A stretch of DNA of 64,000 nt from Odobenus rosmarus divergens (lineage: Eukaryota; Chordata; Mammalia; Carnivora; Odobenidae). A program made the position numbers and the translations under genes. Shown here piece by piece: positions 35,100 to 45,543 of the stretch; positions within the stretch are counted from its first letter, which is position 1, and each line of letters starts with the position of its first letter. Below the pieces are notes generated by a model. The model was not told where the DNA came from and ran no database searches. It saw only the letters and a list, made by a program, of their open reading frames with translations. Where the stretch lies: assembly GCF_000321225.1 (NCBI RefSeq), contig NW_004451873.1, forward strand, positions 1-64,000. The letters are read 5' to 3'.

Positions 35100-36350
35100 G
35101 AGCACCTCTATGTGCCCCTTCCTAACCCCAACCCCCTTCTCCCACACTATCCTGACACGTACATAATCACATCCTATCTATGTATGCAAGCCTAGATGAG
35201 ATAGGTTAGTTTTGTTAGTTTTTAAATGCCGGATGGGTGGAATCATGTAATGTTTATTCCTTTGCATCTGGCTTTTTTTCAAGTAAGCTCTGTGCCCAAC
35301 GTAGGGCTTGAACTCACAACCCCAGGTTCAAGAGTCACATGCTCTACTGACTGAGCCACCCAGGCACTCTACATCCGGCTTTTGCAGATCAAAATTGTGT
35401 TTGTGAGATTCATCGATGGTGTTGAGGGTAGCTGGGTTTGTTTTTGTTGCTATATAATATTTTCTTATATGAATAGACCCCAGTTTATTTATCCATTCTA
35501 CTGTTGATGGATATATGGGCTTTTTCCAATTTGAGGCTTTTGCAGGCAGTGTTGCTATGAACATTCTTGCCCATGTACATTCTTGTACAGGACTTTCTGA
35601 GTCATAGGGTATGCCTATCTTCAATTGTATTAGAAAATGCCAGTTTTCCAAAGTGGTTGGGCCAATTTACATTCCTGTCAACAGTGTAAGAGAGTTCCCC
35701 TTGCACTACACCCTAGTCAATGCCTAGTGCTACCAGACTTCTACAAAAATTTTCCCATCTGATGGGTGTGTAATAGAATCTCATTGTGGCTTTAATTTGT
35801 ATTTCCTTGACTAGTAGTAAGATTCAGTCCCTTTCCTTAAGTATATTCACCATTTAGACTTCCTTTTCTGTGATGTACCTGTTCAAGTACTTTGCCATTT
35901 TTAAAATTCTGTTGTCTTTTTCTCATCGATTTGTAGGTGTTCTTTATGGTCAGTTATATGTGTGGAAAATGTCTCCCCCTTCCCCATTCTGTGGCTTGCT
36001 TTTTCACTCTCGTAATAGTGCCTTTGATGAGGACCTTCTCTTTTATTGTTGGTACTTTCAACGATCTTCTCTTTTATGTAGAACAATGTAGAACAATCTT
36101 CTCCTTTACAGTTGGTACTTTTGTGTGTCTTATGAAATTTTTTCCTATGCTAAGGTCATGAAGATATCCTCCCATATCATCTTTTAAAGGCTTTATTATT
36201 CTATCTTTGATTTTTAGAATTCCAGTCTGTCGAGACTTTTCCAATCCATCTGAAATTCATTTTTGTAGATGGTGTGAGGATAAGGATCAGATTTTTCTTC
36301 CACATAAATACCTCATTGTATGATTACTTCTTATTGGAAAAACTATCTTT
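35100..36350 (-). repeat. Old L1 (reverse), hosting a short tRNA-like SINE
   Basis: atccattctactgttgatgg, gttgctatgaacattcttgc, ttacattcctgtcaacagtg, atctcattgtggctttaatt, then cttgctttttcactctcgta and catctgaaattcatttttgt agatggtgtgag. Antisense L1M, heavily mutated. Confidence 0.85.
35277..35370 (-). mobile_element. Short tRNA-Lys-like Can-SINE
   Basis: Only about 95 bp. Reverse complement reads agtgcctgggtggctcagtc, then agtagagcatgtgactcttg and ggttgtgagttcaagcccta, i.e. the tRNA-like part with A and B boxes followed by a very short tail. It lacks the long CT-rich part of other copies. Flanks catctggctttt (to 35277) and catccggctttt (from 35372) are the target-site duplication in the L1. 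Confidence 0.88.
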
Positions 36351-36985
36351 TCCTTAGTGCTCTGCAATGTGATTTTTGTCAGGTATTAAGTGTTTTTCTG
36401 TTTCTGAGTTCCTTGCTCAGGCCACCATTCACCCCAGGTCTCCTTGTCCACTCTCCCCTCAAACCCAAGCCAATCCAACAGGGACGAAGACTCTTCCTCT
36501 ACCTCCATCTTCTCAAGCCATTTACCTGTTCACCATTTCTCTTTTAAGCTATTCCCCCTCTACACCAACTCAACAATGACCACAATTCTCTGTTAACCCT
36601 CACGCTCCTTGATGGTACCACCCAAGGTTGCAGGCAAGTGGCCTTGGTGTATTGGTGGTACTTGCTATGGATACTTCCCTGAATTCCTTCTCACAGTGGC
36701 CGGGACATCCCCATGGTAATGCTCCCGCATCAGAAAGCTAGTTTCACAATCTCTACAGTTAGTGGCCTCAAGAATTCTCTAAGTCTACACTTCCTGTCCA
36801 AGGTCTGGGGATACCTGCAGGAGGCGTTGAGGCCAAGGAGGCTGAGATGAACACTGAAGAAAGGTACTCTTTCACTCTTCTCAGTGCGATGCACAGATTC
36901 TCCATGAGGACAGACCAGCATATCTTCTGTGGTCCACATTCCCTTGGTTAACTCAGGCATATCATGTGACTTTTCTCAGCTATAG
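36351..36985. other. Unassigned sequence
   Basis: No repeat or gene recognised; pyrimidine-rich around 36420-36600. Confidence 0.4.
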
Positions 36986-36989
36986 ATTC

Positions 36990-37470
36990 CTCACCTGCAA
37001 AATTAGGATAGCACCTGCCCTGGGAGCTCTTGTAGAATGGCTGACTCAGCATCCCAAGCAACCATATTATCTCCTGCCTTACTCCAGTGTGGAGGCTGGA
37101 GAGTGAAATACTTATACCCCAGGCTCTTTTTCAGATAGAGTTGGCCATGATATGACACAGCCCTAGCTAATGAGATGCAGGCAGAAGACCCCAGGGAGGC
37201 CTTCCCTTCCAGAATGCCTTCCAGGCGATGCCTGATGAGGAGGAGGCTGTTGCTTTTTACCATTTACTTTTTGCCTCCTTCGTTCTGCCTGGAACTCGGA
37301 CGGGATGTCTGCAGGTACAGCATCTGTTCTATTTAAGGAAGGAAAACCCAGTAATGATGGTGGAACTGGTAGGCAGAGGAAACCTAGTTATTCATGATGA
37401 CCTTGACCAGCGATAGAGTCCTGAATCTTCTAACCTGAACACCTATTTATATGGGAAAAAATAAACTCGT
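36990..37470 (+). repeat. LTR-like ancient repeat, similar layout to 3565
   Basis: Contains gttggccatgatatgacac, agctaatgagatgcaggcag, ttctgcctggaactcggac and a terminal gggaaaaaataaactcgttg, the arrangement seen in old MaLR/ERVL-type LTRs. Assignment from memory. Confidence 0.4.
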
Positions 37471-37526
37471 TGCTGTCTGAGTGCATGGCAGGGCTTTCTA
37501 ATGCTCCTGGCCAAAAGCATTTCTTT

Positions 37527-38089
37527 TTTTTTTAATTTTTTTATTGTTATGTTAATCACCATACATTACATCATTAGTTTTTGATGTAGTGTTCCATGAT
37601 TCATTGTTTGTGCATAACACCCAGTGCTCCACGCAGAATGTGCCCTCAATAATACCCATCACCGGGCTAACACATCCCCCCACCCCCCTCCCCTTAGAAC
37701 CCTCAGTTTGTTTTTCAGAGTCCATCGTCTCTCATGGTTCGTCTCCCCCTCCGACTTACTCCCCTTCATTCTTCCCCTCCTGCTATCTTCTTTTTTTTTC
37801 TTAACATATATTGCATTATTTGTTTCAGAAGTACAGATCTGTGATTCAACAGTCTTGCACAATTCACAGCACTCACCATAGCACATACCCTCCCCAATGT
37901 CTATCACCCAGCCACCCAATCCCTCCCACCCCCCACCACTCCAGCAACCCTCAGTTTGTTTCCTGAGATTAAGAATTCCTCATATCAGTGAGGTCATATG
38001 ATACATGTCTTTCTCTGACTGACTTATTTCACTCAGCATAACACCCTCCAGTTCCATCCACATCGTTGCAAATGGCAAGATCTCATTCG
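37527..38089 (-). mobile_element. 5'-truncated L1 (reverse) with target-site duplication
   Basis: Starts with a T-run (poly(A) in reverse), then the 3' UTR (tgatgtagtgttccatgatt, gtgcataacacccagtgctc, C-rich tract), and ends in ORF2 end (ctgacttatttcactcagca, ttgcaaatggcaagatctca). Flanked by gccaaaagcatttct at about 37512-37526 and 38090-38104. Little diverged, so among the younger insertions here. It contains two successive 3'-UTR-like units (see findings). Confidence 0.95.
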
Positions 38090-38104
38090 CCAAAAGCATT
38101 TCTA

Positions 38105-39360
38105 ATACACTGCCATCACAGGGGTGTGATGGGAAATAAAGACAGTGTATGCAAAGCCCCAACAGTACTTCCTGCTTGGTGGTTGCTCAGTAAACGGCAG
38201 CCATTATTACAGACCCCTGTGTGTGAGTCTGCACCTGTTCCAGACAGATTAAGAACTTCCTTGAAGACGAGGCCCAAGGAAATGAACTGGGCACACAGTG
38301 GAGGTCAGTACAGACAGAGCTAAACCTGGCAAAATGTTATATACTTAGGGGATCTAGCAGAGGATGGATGCATTCATCAGTTCAGTGCAATAAACAGAAA
38401 TCGCTCTAATATTTCATGCAGAAAGAGATAGAGTAGTAGGAATTAGGCATGTTTTTGGAAGAGATTTGTGGTGTGGAAGACGGATCTGGCTTCAGTCTAT
38501 TGAATAAGCAAACCCAGCGCCGAAGCTACTAGAACCCACTGCTGCTGCCACCTCTGCACAGGACTCATGCCACAGACTGGACACTAGACCCTGGAACTCT
38601 GAGTCCAGCTGCCACCATGGCCTGGACACACCCCCAGCCTTGCTTACCACCAGCAGCGGTAAGATGGCCTCCGCCTACCTTTACGCCGAAATACAACTGG
38701 AGTGCTTTTACTGATGAAAGGAGCTTGGAATACAGGAGCCTAGTTGCCAAGGAATCTGAGAAACGCAGTTTTTACCTTTTCAACCTCTCTCACTAGAAAA
38801 AGGTAGAATGGAGGTTGAGAGGTCAATCTCCCCTCCAGGGACACGGAGAGAAGAGGAGATGGGTAATAGGAGGGGAGGGAGGGAAAGATGTGATCTGTGC
38901 TTTTCCTGTAGTTCTGTTGGAGGCAGCAAGGAACGGGGGACCAACAACAGTATCGTCTGATCACTGATGGTTTTGCAAGAATAAATTCTGACAGGCAAGC
39001 TGACAGCTCCTGGAGAACGAGTAAAGCAGACCACATGCTCAGATGGGTCTCATTCTCTTCGTGAAACAGAAGCAAATAAGGCTGAGCTAGGGAAAACCAT
39101 ACCAAGGGAGCAGCCTGTGTGACTCTCCATGCCTCTGTCACTTTTCCTTTGTCTGGCTTCATGTACGTCAGAGAGTGTGCATAAGAGAAGCCAGGGTAGG
39201 GGAGGGAGGCAGGAGCTACTCTTTCATGCTTCTCCCTCATCCTTGACTTGGTCAGGGAGACACTATCTGTCTGACGCTTGGCTGGGAAGTCTGTGAGGGC
39301 TTCTGCTTACCCAGCATCTCACCAGCCAGCACCCAGAGCTGTGGGTAAGGCTCCTGCATC
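38105..39360. other. Unassigned sequence
   Basis: No repeat recognised with confidence. A minus-strand frame of 166 codons (38740-39240) starts MREKHERVAP; it has no recognisable domain, no CpG island and no clear splice sites, so it is not called a gene. Confidence 0.4.
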
Positions 39361-39364
39361 TCTG

Positions 39365-39427
39365 TGTCCCAGGCCCTGTGCTAATTGCTTTGTGTGTGGG
39401 TTTCATCCAATAGTCAGCACTCATTTA
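39365..39427 (-). repeat. MIR fragment (reverse)
   Basis: ccaggccctgtgctaattgc tttgtgtgtgggtttcatcc aatagtc is compatible with the 3' end of a reverse MIR. Confidence 0.45.
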
Positions 39428-39439
39428 ACAAATATTGGA

Positions 39440-39638
39440 GGGCCGCCTGAGTGGCTCAGTCAGTTACGCATCTTGACTCTTGATTTTGGCTCAGGTCATG
39501 ATCTCAGGGTCATGATCTCAGGGTAATGAGATTGAGCTGGGCTTGGAGCCTGCTTAAGATTCTCTTTCTCCCTCTGCCCCTCTCCACTCCCCCCCTCAAC
39601 ACCTCGCACTCATGCGCACTCTCTGTCTCTCAAAACAA
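39440..39638 (+). mobile_element. Can-SINE with internal duplication
   Basis: Head gggccgcctgagtggctcag; the body carries a doubled gatctcagggtcatgatctcaggg unit. Exact 12-bp target-site duplication acaaatattgga at 39428-39439 and 39639-39650. Confidence 0.94.
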
Positions 39639-39825
39639 ACAAATATTGGAAAGGTAGAATGTCTTTTGTGTAGTAGACTCTGGTCTGGGTTAACAAAGAA
39701 AACGAAAGTATTTGCTTGTATAATAAATATGAGAGCCACCACCCTCAGATGAAGGGATTTTCAGATTTATTTATTCTTGTGGGCCAAAATAAATCAGTCT
39801 CTGAGCACCCAACCCTTTAACATAT

Positions 39826-40193
39826 AAAGTTATACTAAGTGAAATAAGTCAAGCAGAGAAAGTCAATTATCATATGGTTTCACTTATTTGTGGAACATAA
39901 GGAATAGCATGGAGGACATTAGGAGAAGGAAGGGAAAAATGAAGTGGGGGCAATCAGAGGGGGAGACAAACCATGAGACACTATGGACTCCGAGAAACAA
40001 ACTGAAGGTTCTAGAGGGGAGGGGGGTGGGGGGATGGGGTAACCCGGTGATGGGTATTAAGGAGGGCAGGTATTGAATGGAGCACTGGGTGTTATGCACA
40101 AACAATGAATCATGGAACACTATATCAAAAACTAATGATGTACTGTATGGTGACTAACATAACATAATAAAATTAAATTAAATTAGAAAAAAA
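39826..40193 (+). repeat. L1 3' end, 5'-truncated
   Basis: taagtgaaataagtcaagca (ORF2 end), then the 3' UTR with a G-rich polypurine block at about 40013-40040, gggtgttatgcacaaacaat and catggaacactatatcaaaa, and a short A-tail. Carnivore-type L1 similar to that at 37527. Confidence 0.93.
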
Positions 40194-40805
40194 AGTGCTC
40201 ACCGCATCTACCCCAGATGTGGTGGCTCCTTTGCTACTTGGCCCCCAAGGATTACCTGGGGCCTGGTCCTTAGCCTCATGTGGTTAACATGGGTCTTCTC
40301 GCACCTTCTCCTGTCTCCTATCTCCTGCACTGCTATTCCTGGTGGGCTATTGAGTCACCCGTCAGAGGGATGTATCTACTCACCACCACCCTTGTCCCAT
40401 TCTAGTCTTCCTCCAACTCAGTTCACCCTAATGTCTCAAAGGCGCATGCTTCCCATGACACAGTGAGGCCTTCCACTTGCAGGAAAATCTCCCAGCTGAG
40501 GGTCTTCTGTTTGTGTGAGTGTTTCTCAGAGAAATTCTCCTGTTCTCTCAGTGACAAGGAAAATGGCCCCTCAGAGAAGCAGCCAGAAAGTCTGAGGACA
40601 CTGCCTCATTGAGACCTGATCTTTATCATCAGCTATGTATCTATATATCAACTGCAGCTGGATAAGGAGGAAATATATCCTGTTCTAATAGTGGTGGTAG
40701 CCATTCTTTTGCATCCTCTCTGGATGAATCTAGCCTGCATACCTGCCCATGCTGAGACTCTGAAACATCAACACATTAAAGGAGAAAATCCATGTGATCT
40801 TCTTA
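40194..40805. other. Unassigned sequence
   Basis: No feature recognised. Confidence 0.4.
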
Positions 40806-41812
40806 AGAGAGGCAGAGAAAGCAGTTGATCCAACACCCACTCGTATTTAAGGGGGAAAAAAGTAACTGAGTACAATAAGAATAGGGGGAAGGAGCATCCT
40901 CAACCTAATAAAGGATACCTAATCAGAAACCTACAGCAAGTGTTTTAGAAGCATTCCTTTTAAAGTCAGAAATCAGACAAGGATGCCCACTAATACCACT
41001 CCTTTTCTATGAGGTAATGGAGGTTGTAGCCAGTACAAAAGGAAAGAAAAGATGTTGGAAAGAAAAAAAAAATTCCTCTAAGAAAACGTAAAGCAATCAG
41101 TACTGAGCTGTCAAAAAATGTATTGAAAATAAAGAAGAAAAACCATCATTATTTGCAGAATATTATTTGCATAAAAAATCTAAGACAATCTACAGTAGAA
41201 TTATTAGGACTAAGAGTAGGAGAAGGTAAAAATATTCAAATATCAATTTCATTCATATATAATAGCATTAAAAACTTATAAAATAGAATTTAAAAATAAA
41301 AGCAAAACAGCAAAACAAAACTATTAATTAACTGAGAATAAACTTAACCAAAACATTCAGGACCTTTGTTGGAGAAAATTAAAAAACATTATTGAAAGAT
41401 TTCAAAAAAGACTTCCATGTAAATAAATAGAGATATATTTCATATCTATATTTGGGAAAACCCAAAATTGTAAAGATGGCAGTTATCCCTAAATTAATAT
41501 CTACAATCAATATAGTTTCAGACAAAATATCAGTAGGGTTTTCTGTGGAACTGAATAATCTGATCCTAACATTTATATGGAATAGTGAAGGATGAAAACA
41601 GCCAAGGGAATTTTGAAGGAGATACTCCCCCAACTAGATATCAAGATTTAGTATAAAGCTGTGGTAGCTAAGAGAACGTGTTCTTGAAATAAACTTTGAC
41701 AAATGGAAAACCCTATGTACAGAGAGCCCACAAACATGTCTACGCTTATATGGCATTTGATATTGGACATATAGAGAGGTATAATTTTGAATCTGAAGTA
41801 AGTGGTGCTGAA

Positions 41813-42020
41813 GGGCGCCTTGGTAGCACAGTTGGTTAGGCATCCCACTCTTGGTTTTGGCTCAGATCCTGATCTCGGGGTCATGAGATCAAGCCCTGCA
41901 TCGGGCTCTGCGCTCAGTGTGGAGTCTGCTTGGAACTCTCTCTGCCTTTCCTTCTGTTCCCCCCACCCCCCGTTGCTCTCTCTCTCTCTCAAATAAATAA
42001 ATAAACCTTAAAAAAAAAAA
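41813..42020 (+). mobile_element. Can-SINE in L1
   Basis: gggcgccttggtagcacagt head, older-type body (gatctcggggtcatgagatc). Target-site duplication aagtggtgctgaa (41800-41812) and aagtggtgttgaa (42021-42033). Confidence 0.95.
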
Positions 42021-42272
42021 AAGTGGTGTTGAAAACATTGGTTATTCACATGTAAAAAATTAGAACCGTAGCTCGTAGCATACACACAAAAATAAATTCC
42101 AGATGGATTAAAGGCCCTGTTATGAAAGGCAAAACCTTAAAATCTTTTACAGCAAAATATAAAAGAATATCTATATGACCTTGTAGTAGGAAAAGATGTC
42201 TTAAGGGGAAAAAAAGCATCAATGATATTAGAAATAATGGATAAATTCAACTGCGTTTAAAATTAAAACTTT

Positions 42273-42484
42273 TGGGGCATCTGGGTGGCTCAGTTGGTTA
42301 AGCGTCTGCCTTCGGCTCGGGTCATGATCCCAGGGTGCCGGGATCGAGCCCCGCATCTGGCTCCCTGCTCAGCGGGGAGCCTGCTTCTCCCTCTCCCGCT
42401 CCCCCCCCATCATGTTCTCTCTCTCTCATTCTCTCTCTCCCTCAAATAAATAAACAAAATCTTTAAAAATAAATAAATAAAAAT
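42273..42484 (+). mobile_element. Can-SINE, first of a tandem pair in L1
   Basis: Close to consensus; tail aaataaataaataaaaat. Flanked by aaaattaaaacttt at 42259-42272 and 42485-42498. Confidence 0.95.
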
Positions 42485-42500
42485 AAAATTAAAACTTTCA

Positions 42501-42700
42501 GGGGCGCCTGGGTGGCTCAGTTGGTTAAGCAACTGCCTTCAGCTCAGATCATGATCCCAGGGTCCTGGGATCGAGCCCCATGTCCGGCTCCTTGCTCAGC
42601 GGGGAGGCTGCTTCTCCCTCTCCCTCTGCCTGCCGCTCCCCCTGCTTGTGCTCTCTCTCTCTCTGTCAAATGAATAAATAAAATCTTTTTTAAAAATGTT
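42501..42700 (+). mobile_element. Can-SINE, second of a tandem pair
   Basis: Starts three bases after the duplicated target of the previous SINE and is followed by ttaaaaactttt (42701), a third copy of the same target. Consensus-like body with tgcctgccgctccccctgct. Confidence 0.95.
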
Positions 42701-43064
42701 TTAAAAACTTTTGTACAAAAGAGGTACCACAATTGAGAAGTCAGGTTAGTGACTGGGAGAAGATCTATATAATACATAAAACCATAAAGAGTCAGTATAG
42801 AGAATATACAAGGAATTTCTACAAGGCAATGAGAAAAGGACCAATGATGTCAAGGAGAAAAACTGGTCAAACAGAATTTGTAGAAAGCAAAGCTTCAGGA
42901 ATAGAGGGGAAAAGATGCACAGCCTCACAATCAGAGATACACAAAATTAAAACAACTGGACATACCATTTTATACTCAACAGACTGGCAAAAATTAGGAA
43001 ATCTGACGCAACAGGGACTCTCATACGACCACTCTGGAGAGGAGCTACAAAATAGGAGATGTGT

Positions 43065-43250
43065 AGGGTGCTGGGTGGCTCAGTCGGTATAATGTCTACC
43101 TTCAGTTCAGGTCATGATCCCAGGGTCCTAGGATGGAGCCTCAACATCGGGCTCCCTGCTCAGTGGGGAGTCTGTTTCTCCCTCTCCCTCTGCCCTTCCC
43201 CCTGCTCGTGCTCTCTCTGTCTCAAATAAATAAATAAAATCTTCAAAAAA
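43065..43250 (+). mobile_element. Can-SINE in L1
   Basis: Head agggtgctgggtggctcag, body with ccagggtcctaggatggagc, tail aataaataaaatcttcaaaa. Flanks gatgtgta and gctgtgta suggest a short target-site duplication. Confidence 0.92.
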
Positions 43251-43815
43251 AAATAGCTGTGTATACCCTAGAAATAAATAATTATTTTACCATCAGCTTT
43301 ATAGAAACTCTCATACATGTTCATAAGAAAATATAATAGAGAAATATTGGCATCAATCCAAATGTCCATCAACAGGAAAGTGAATAAAGAAATAACTAAT
43401 GATGTGATCAGAATCAACATAGATCTTGTGGAACGTGAGTGAAAAAGCAAATTGTCAAAGGATACGTAGGTATGGTACAATTTATATAAAGATTAGAAAT
43501 ACGTAATACAATGCTAAATACTGTTTACAGGTGTGTACCTATAAAGTTTAGGTATAAAACATTCATGGGCATGATGAACACCAAATTCAAGCTCATGGTT
43601 ACCTCTGAGGAGAAAGGGAGAAGGGAATTGCAGACTATTTCATAAAAGCTTCCACTGTATCGCTAATATTTTATTTCAATCCTTTAAAAAAGTCTGAAGC
43701 AAAGATGGCAAAATGTTAAGATTTTACAAGCTGAGTGGTAGGTACATGGATGTCTGCTCAACTATTTTATACACTTTTTATGGTGTTTGAACTATCTCTT
43801 AATTTTAAAAATTAT

Positions 43816-44090
43816 GTGGATCAGAGCTACCATGGAGTTCAGCCCATGGGCTCTCAGGGACTCTTCTGTCTTCCCAGGCACGTCTAGTCTTCTCCTCATC
43901 CCCAGTCTTCCTGGTGTAACCCGACCCTAAATAGACAGACCCTCTTTGTAGAATAGGACTGGAACAGCCTCTGGACTGCAGCTCCCTCGATGGGTGTCCC
44001 CTGTGCTCTCTCGCGGGCTGCCCTCCCAGGCGGTGGGAACACCTTCTCTGCACCCTCTCGTCTCTTTGACAATCTTCCTGTCCTTTTACA
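43816..44090. other. GC-richer unassigned sequence
   Basis: Overlapping small frames on both strands (43805-44238), a few CpGs, no repeat and no promoter elements recognised. Confidence 0.4.
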
Positions 44091-44094
44091 TTTC

Positions 44095-44465
44095 ATTTTA
44101 CTATTTTTAACTCTGTATTATGAAAAATTTCAAACATATAAAAGTGGAGAGAATGGTACAATGAAGTTATATCATCACCCAGTTGCAACAACTATTAATA
44201 TTAATACTTTGTCAATCTTATTTCATCTATCTCCCTGATTTTTTTTTTTTTTGCTGCAAGACCTAGACATCTTTTCATTTCATCCACAAATACTTCAGTG
44301 TTGGCAGATGACTTTTAAAAATTACCATAATACCATTATCACACCTAACAAAATTAATAATCCCTCAATATCTTCGAATACAAGAATACAATGTTACTTT
44401 CAGACCCGAGCAAGACCCTGTTCTTTAGAAGTTCCCACATATTTCAAACATACAGAAATTATTAA
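44095..44465 (-). repeat. Old L1 3' UTR (reverse)
   Basis: atgaaaaatttcaaacatat aaaagtgg, catcacccagttgcaacaac tattaat and ccataataccattatcacac are typical of antisense L1M 3' ends. A T-run at 44240-44252 lies inside. Confidence 0.7.
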
Positions 44466-45089
44466 AGAACTCAGGGGCACCTCGATCACAGCAGATACAG
44501 TGCTGAGGCCTGCCACAAGTGACCCACAGCCCTGACCTCTGTTCTAGTGACTAACACAACTCAGGCCCCAGGGAATCACTTCTACTCCCTTCTTGCCCTA
44601 GGGCTTCTTGGTAAAAGGTGTCTGCATTCAAATACCTACTCAGTAGGCATCTGAGCTGTGTGGCATCTGAGCTGTGTTGCTCCTGAGGTTGGAGATGGGT
44701 CCGCTGCAGAGAACCTGCAGGATTTTAGCAGCAGAAGCATGTAAGTAGAGAAAAGGCTAATTAACTTGTCACGTCCTTCCTCTTAGAGAGCATGGATGTC
44801 CGTCGTAGATTCTTGCATAATGAATTGTCTGTTCCTGTAGTGCCAAGGCACTGTTCCTTGCTTCTCTCCATATTCCAGTTCATGGCGCTGGAGGCGCTCA
44901 TGAATTAGCACAGAATTCACTGTAGTTGTACATGGAGGCTGAGGAAGGTTTTGCAAAATTAAACAATTCATGGTCCCCTTAAATTTGTCTATGTTCGTTA
45001 GATCTAGATGTAATATCCCTGATATATGATCCTTAACTTAGGATTCTTAACTTAGGCAACTAGAAAGACAATGAATGCTAGATTGTGAA
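44466..45089. other. Unassigned sequence
   Basis: No feature recognised. Confidence 0.4.
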
Positions 45090-45290
45090 TTTTTTTTTAA
45101 AGACTTTATTTATTTGACAGAGAGATACAAATCGAGAGAGGGAACACAAACAGGGGGAGTGGGAGAGGGAGAAGCAGGCTTCCCGCGGAGCAGGGAACCC
45201 GATGCTGGGCTCAGGGCTCGATCCCAGGACCCTGGGATCATGACCTGAGCCGAAGGCAGACGCTTAACGACTGAGCCATCCAGGCACCCA
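45090..45290 (-). mobile_element. Can-SINE
   Basis: Reverse orientation; tail aaagactttatttatttgac, head gagccatccaggcaccc. An extra gctcag unit is inserted near gatgctgggctcagggctcg. Confidence 0.93.
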
Positions 45291-45543
45291 ATATAGCTGC
45301 TTTTTTTAAATGTGAACTTCAGTTAAATAATTTAGATTTCAACTCTTGATATTCACTAATGATGATTTGAATTTCGCCTTTTAATTCAATGGATAATCTA
45401 GAATATGTCAGACCAAGGGTTCTAAACTTTTCCTGTAAAGATCCAGATATTAAAAATTTAAGGTTTTGCAGGCTACATATAGCCTGACCCATATTCTTTT
45501 CGGTTTTTGTTTGTTCTTACAACCCTTTAAAAATGTAAAAGCC

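Larger units (their letters stand above)
40810..43815 (+). repeat. Old L1 (ORF2 to 3' end) hosting four Can-SINEs
   Basis: caacctaataaaggatacct, aagtcagaaatcagacaagg atgcccac and tttatatggaatagtgaagg are ORF2 landmarks; the 3' part continues as ccaaatgtccatcaacagg, aattgcagactatttcata and ctgaagcaaagatggcaaaa. Frames are broken everywhere. Can-SINEs sit at 41813, 42273, 42501 and 43065, making this the most SINE-loaded host in the window. Confidence 0.85.

Noticed and set aside
38740..39240. 166-codon minus-strand frame
   Set aside because: No domain, CpG island, or clear splice sites; not distinguishable from chance without conservation data.
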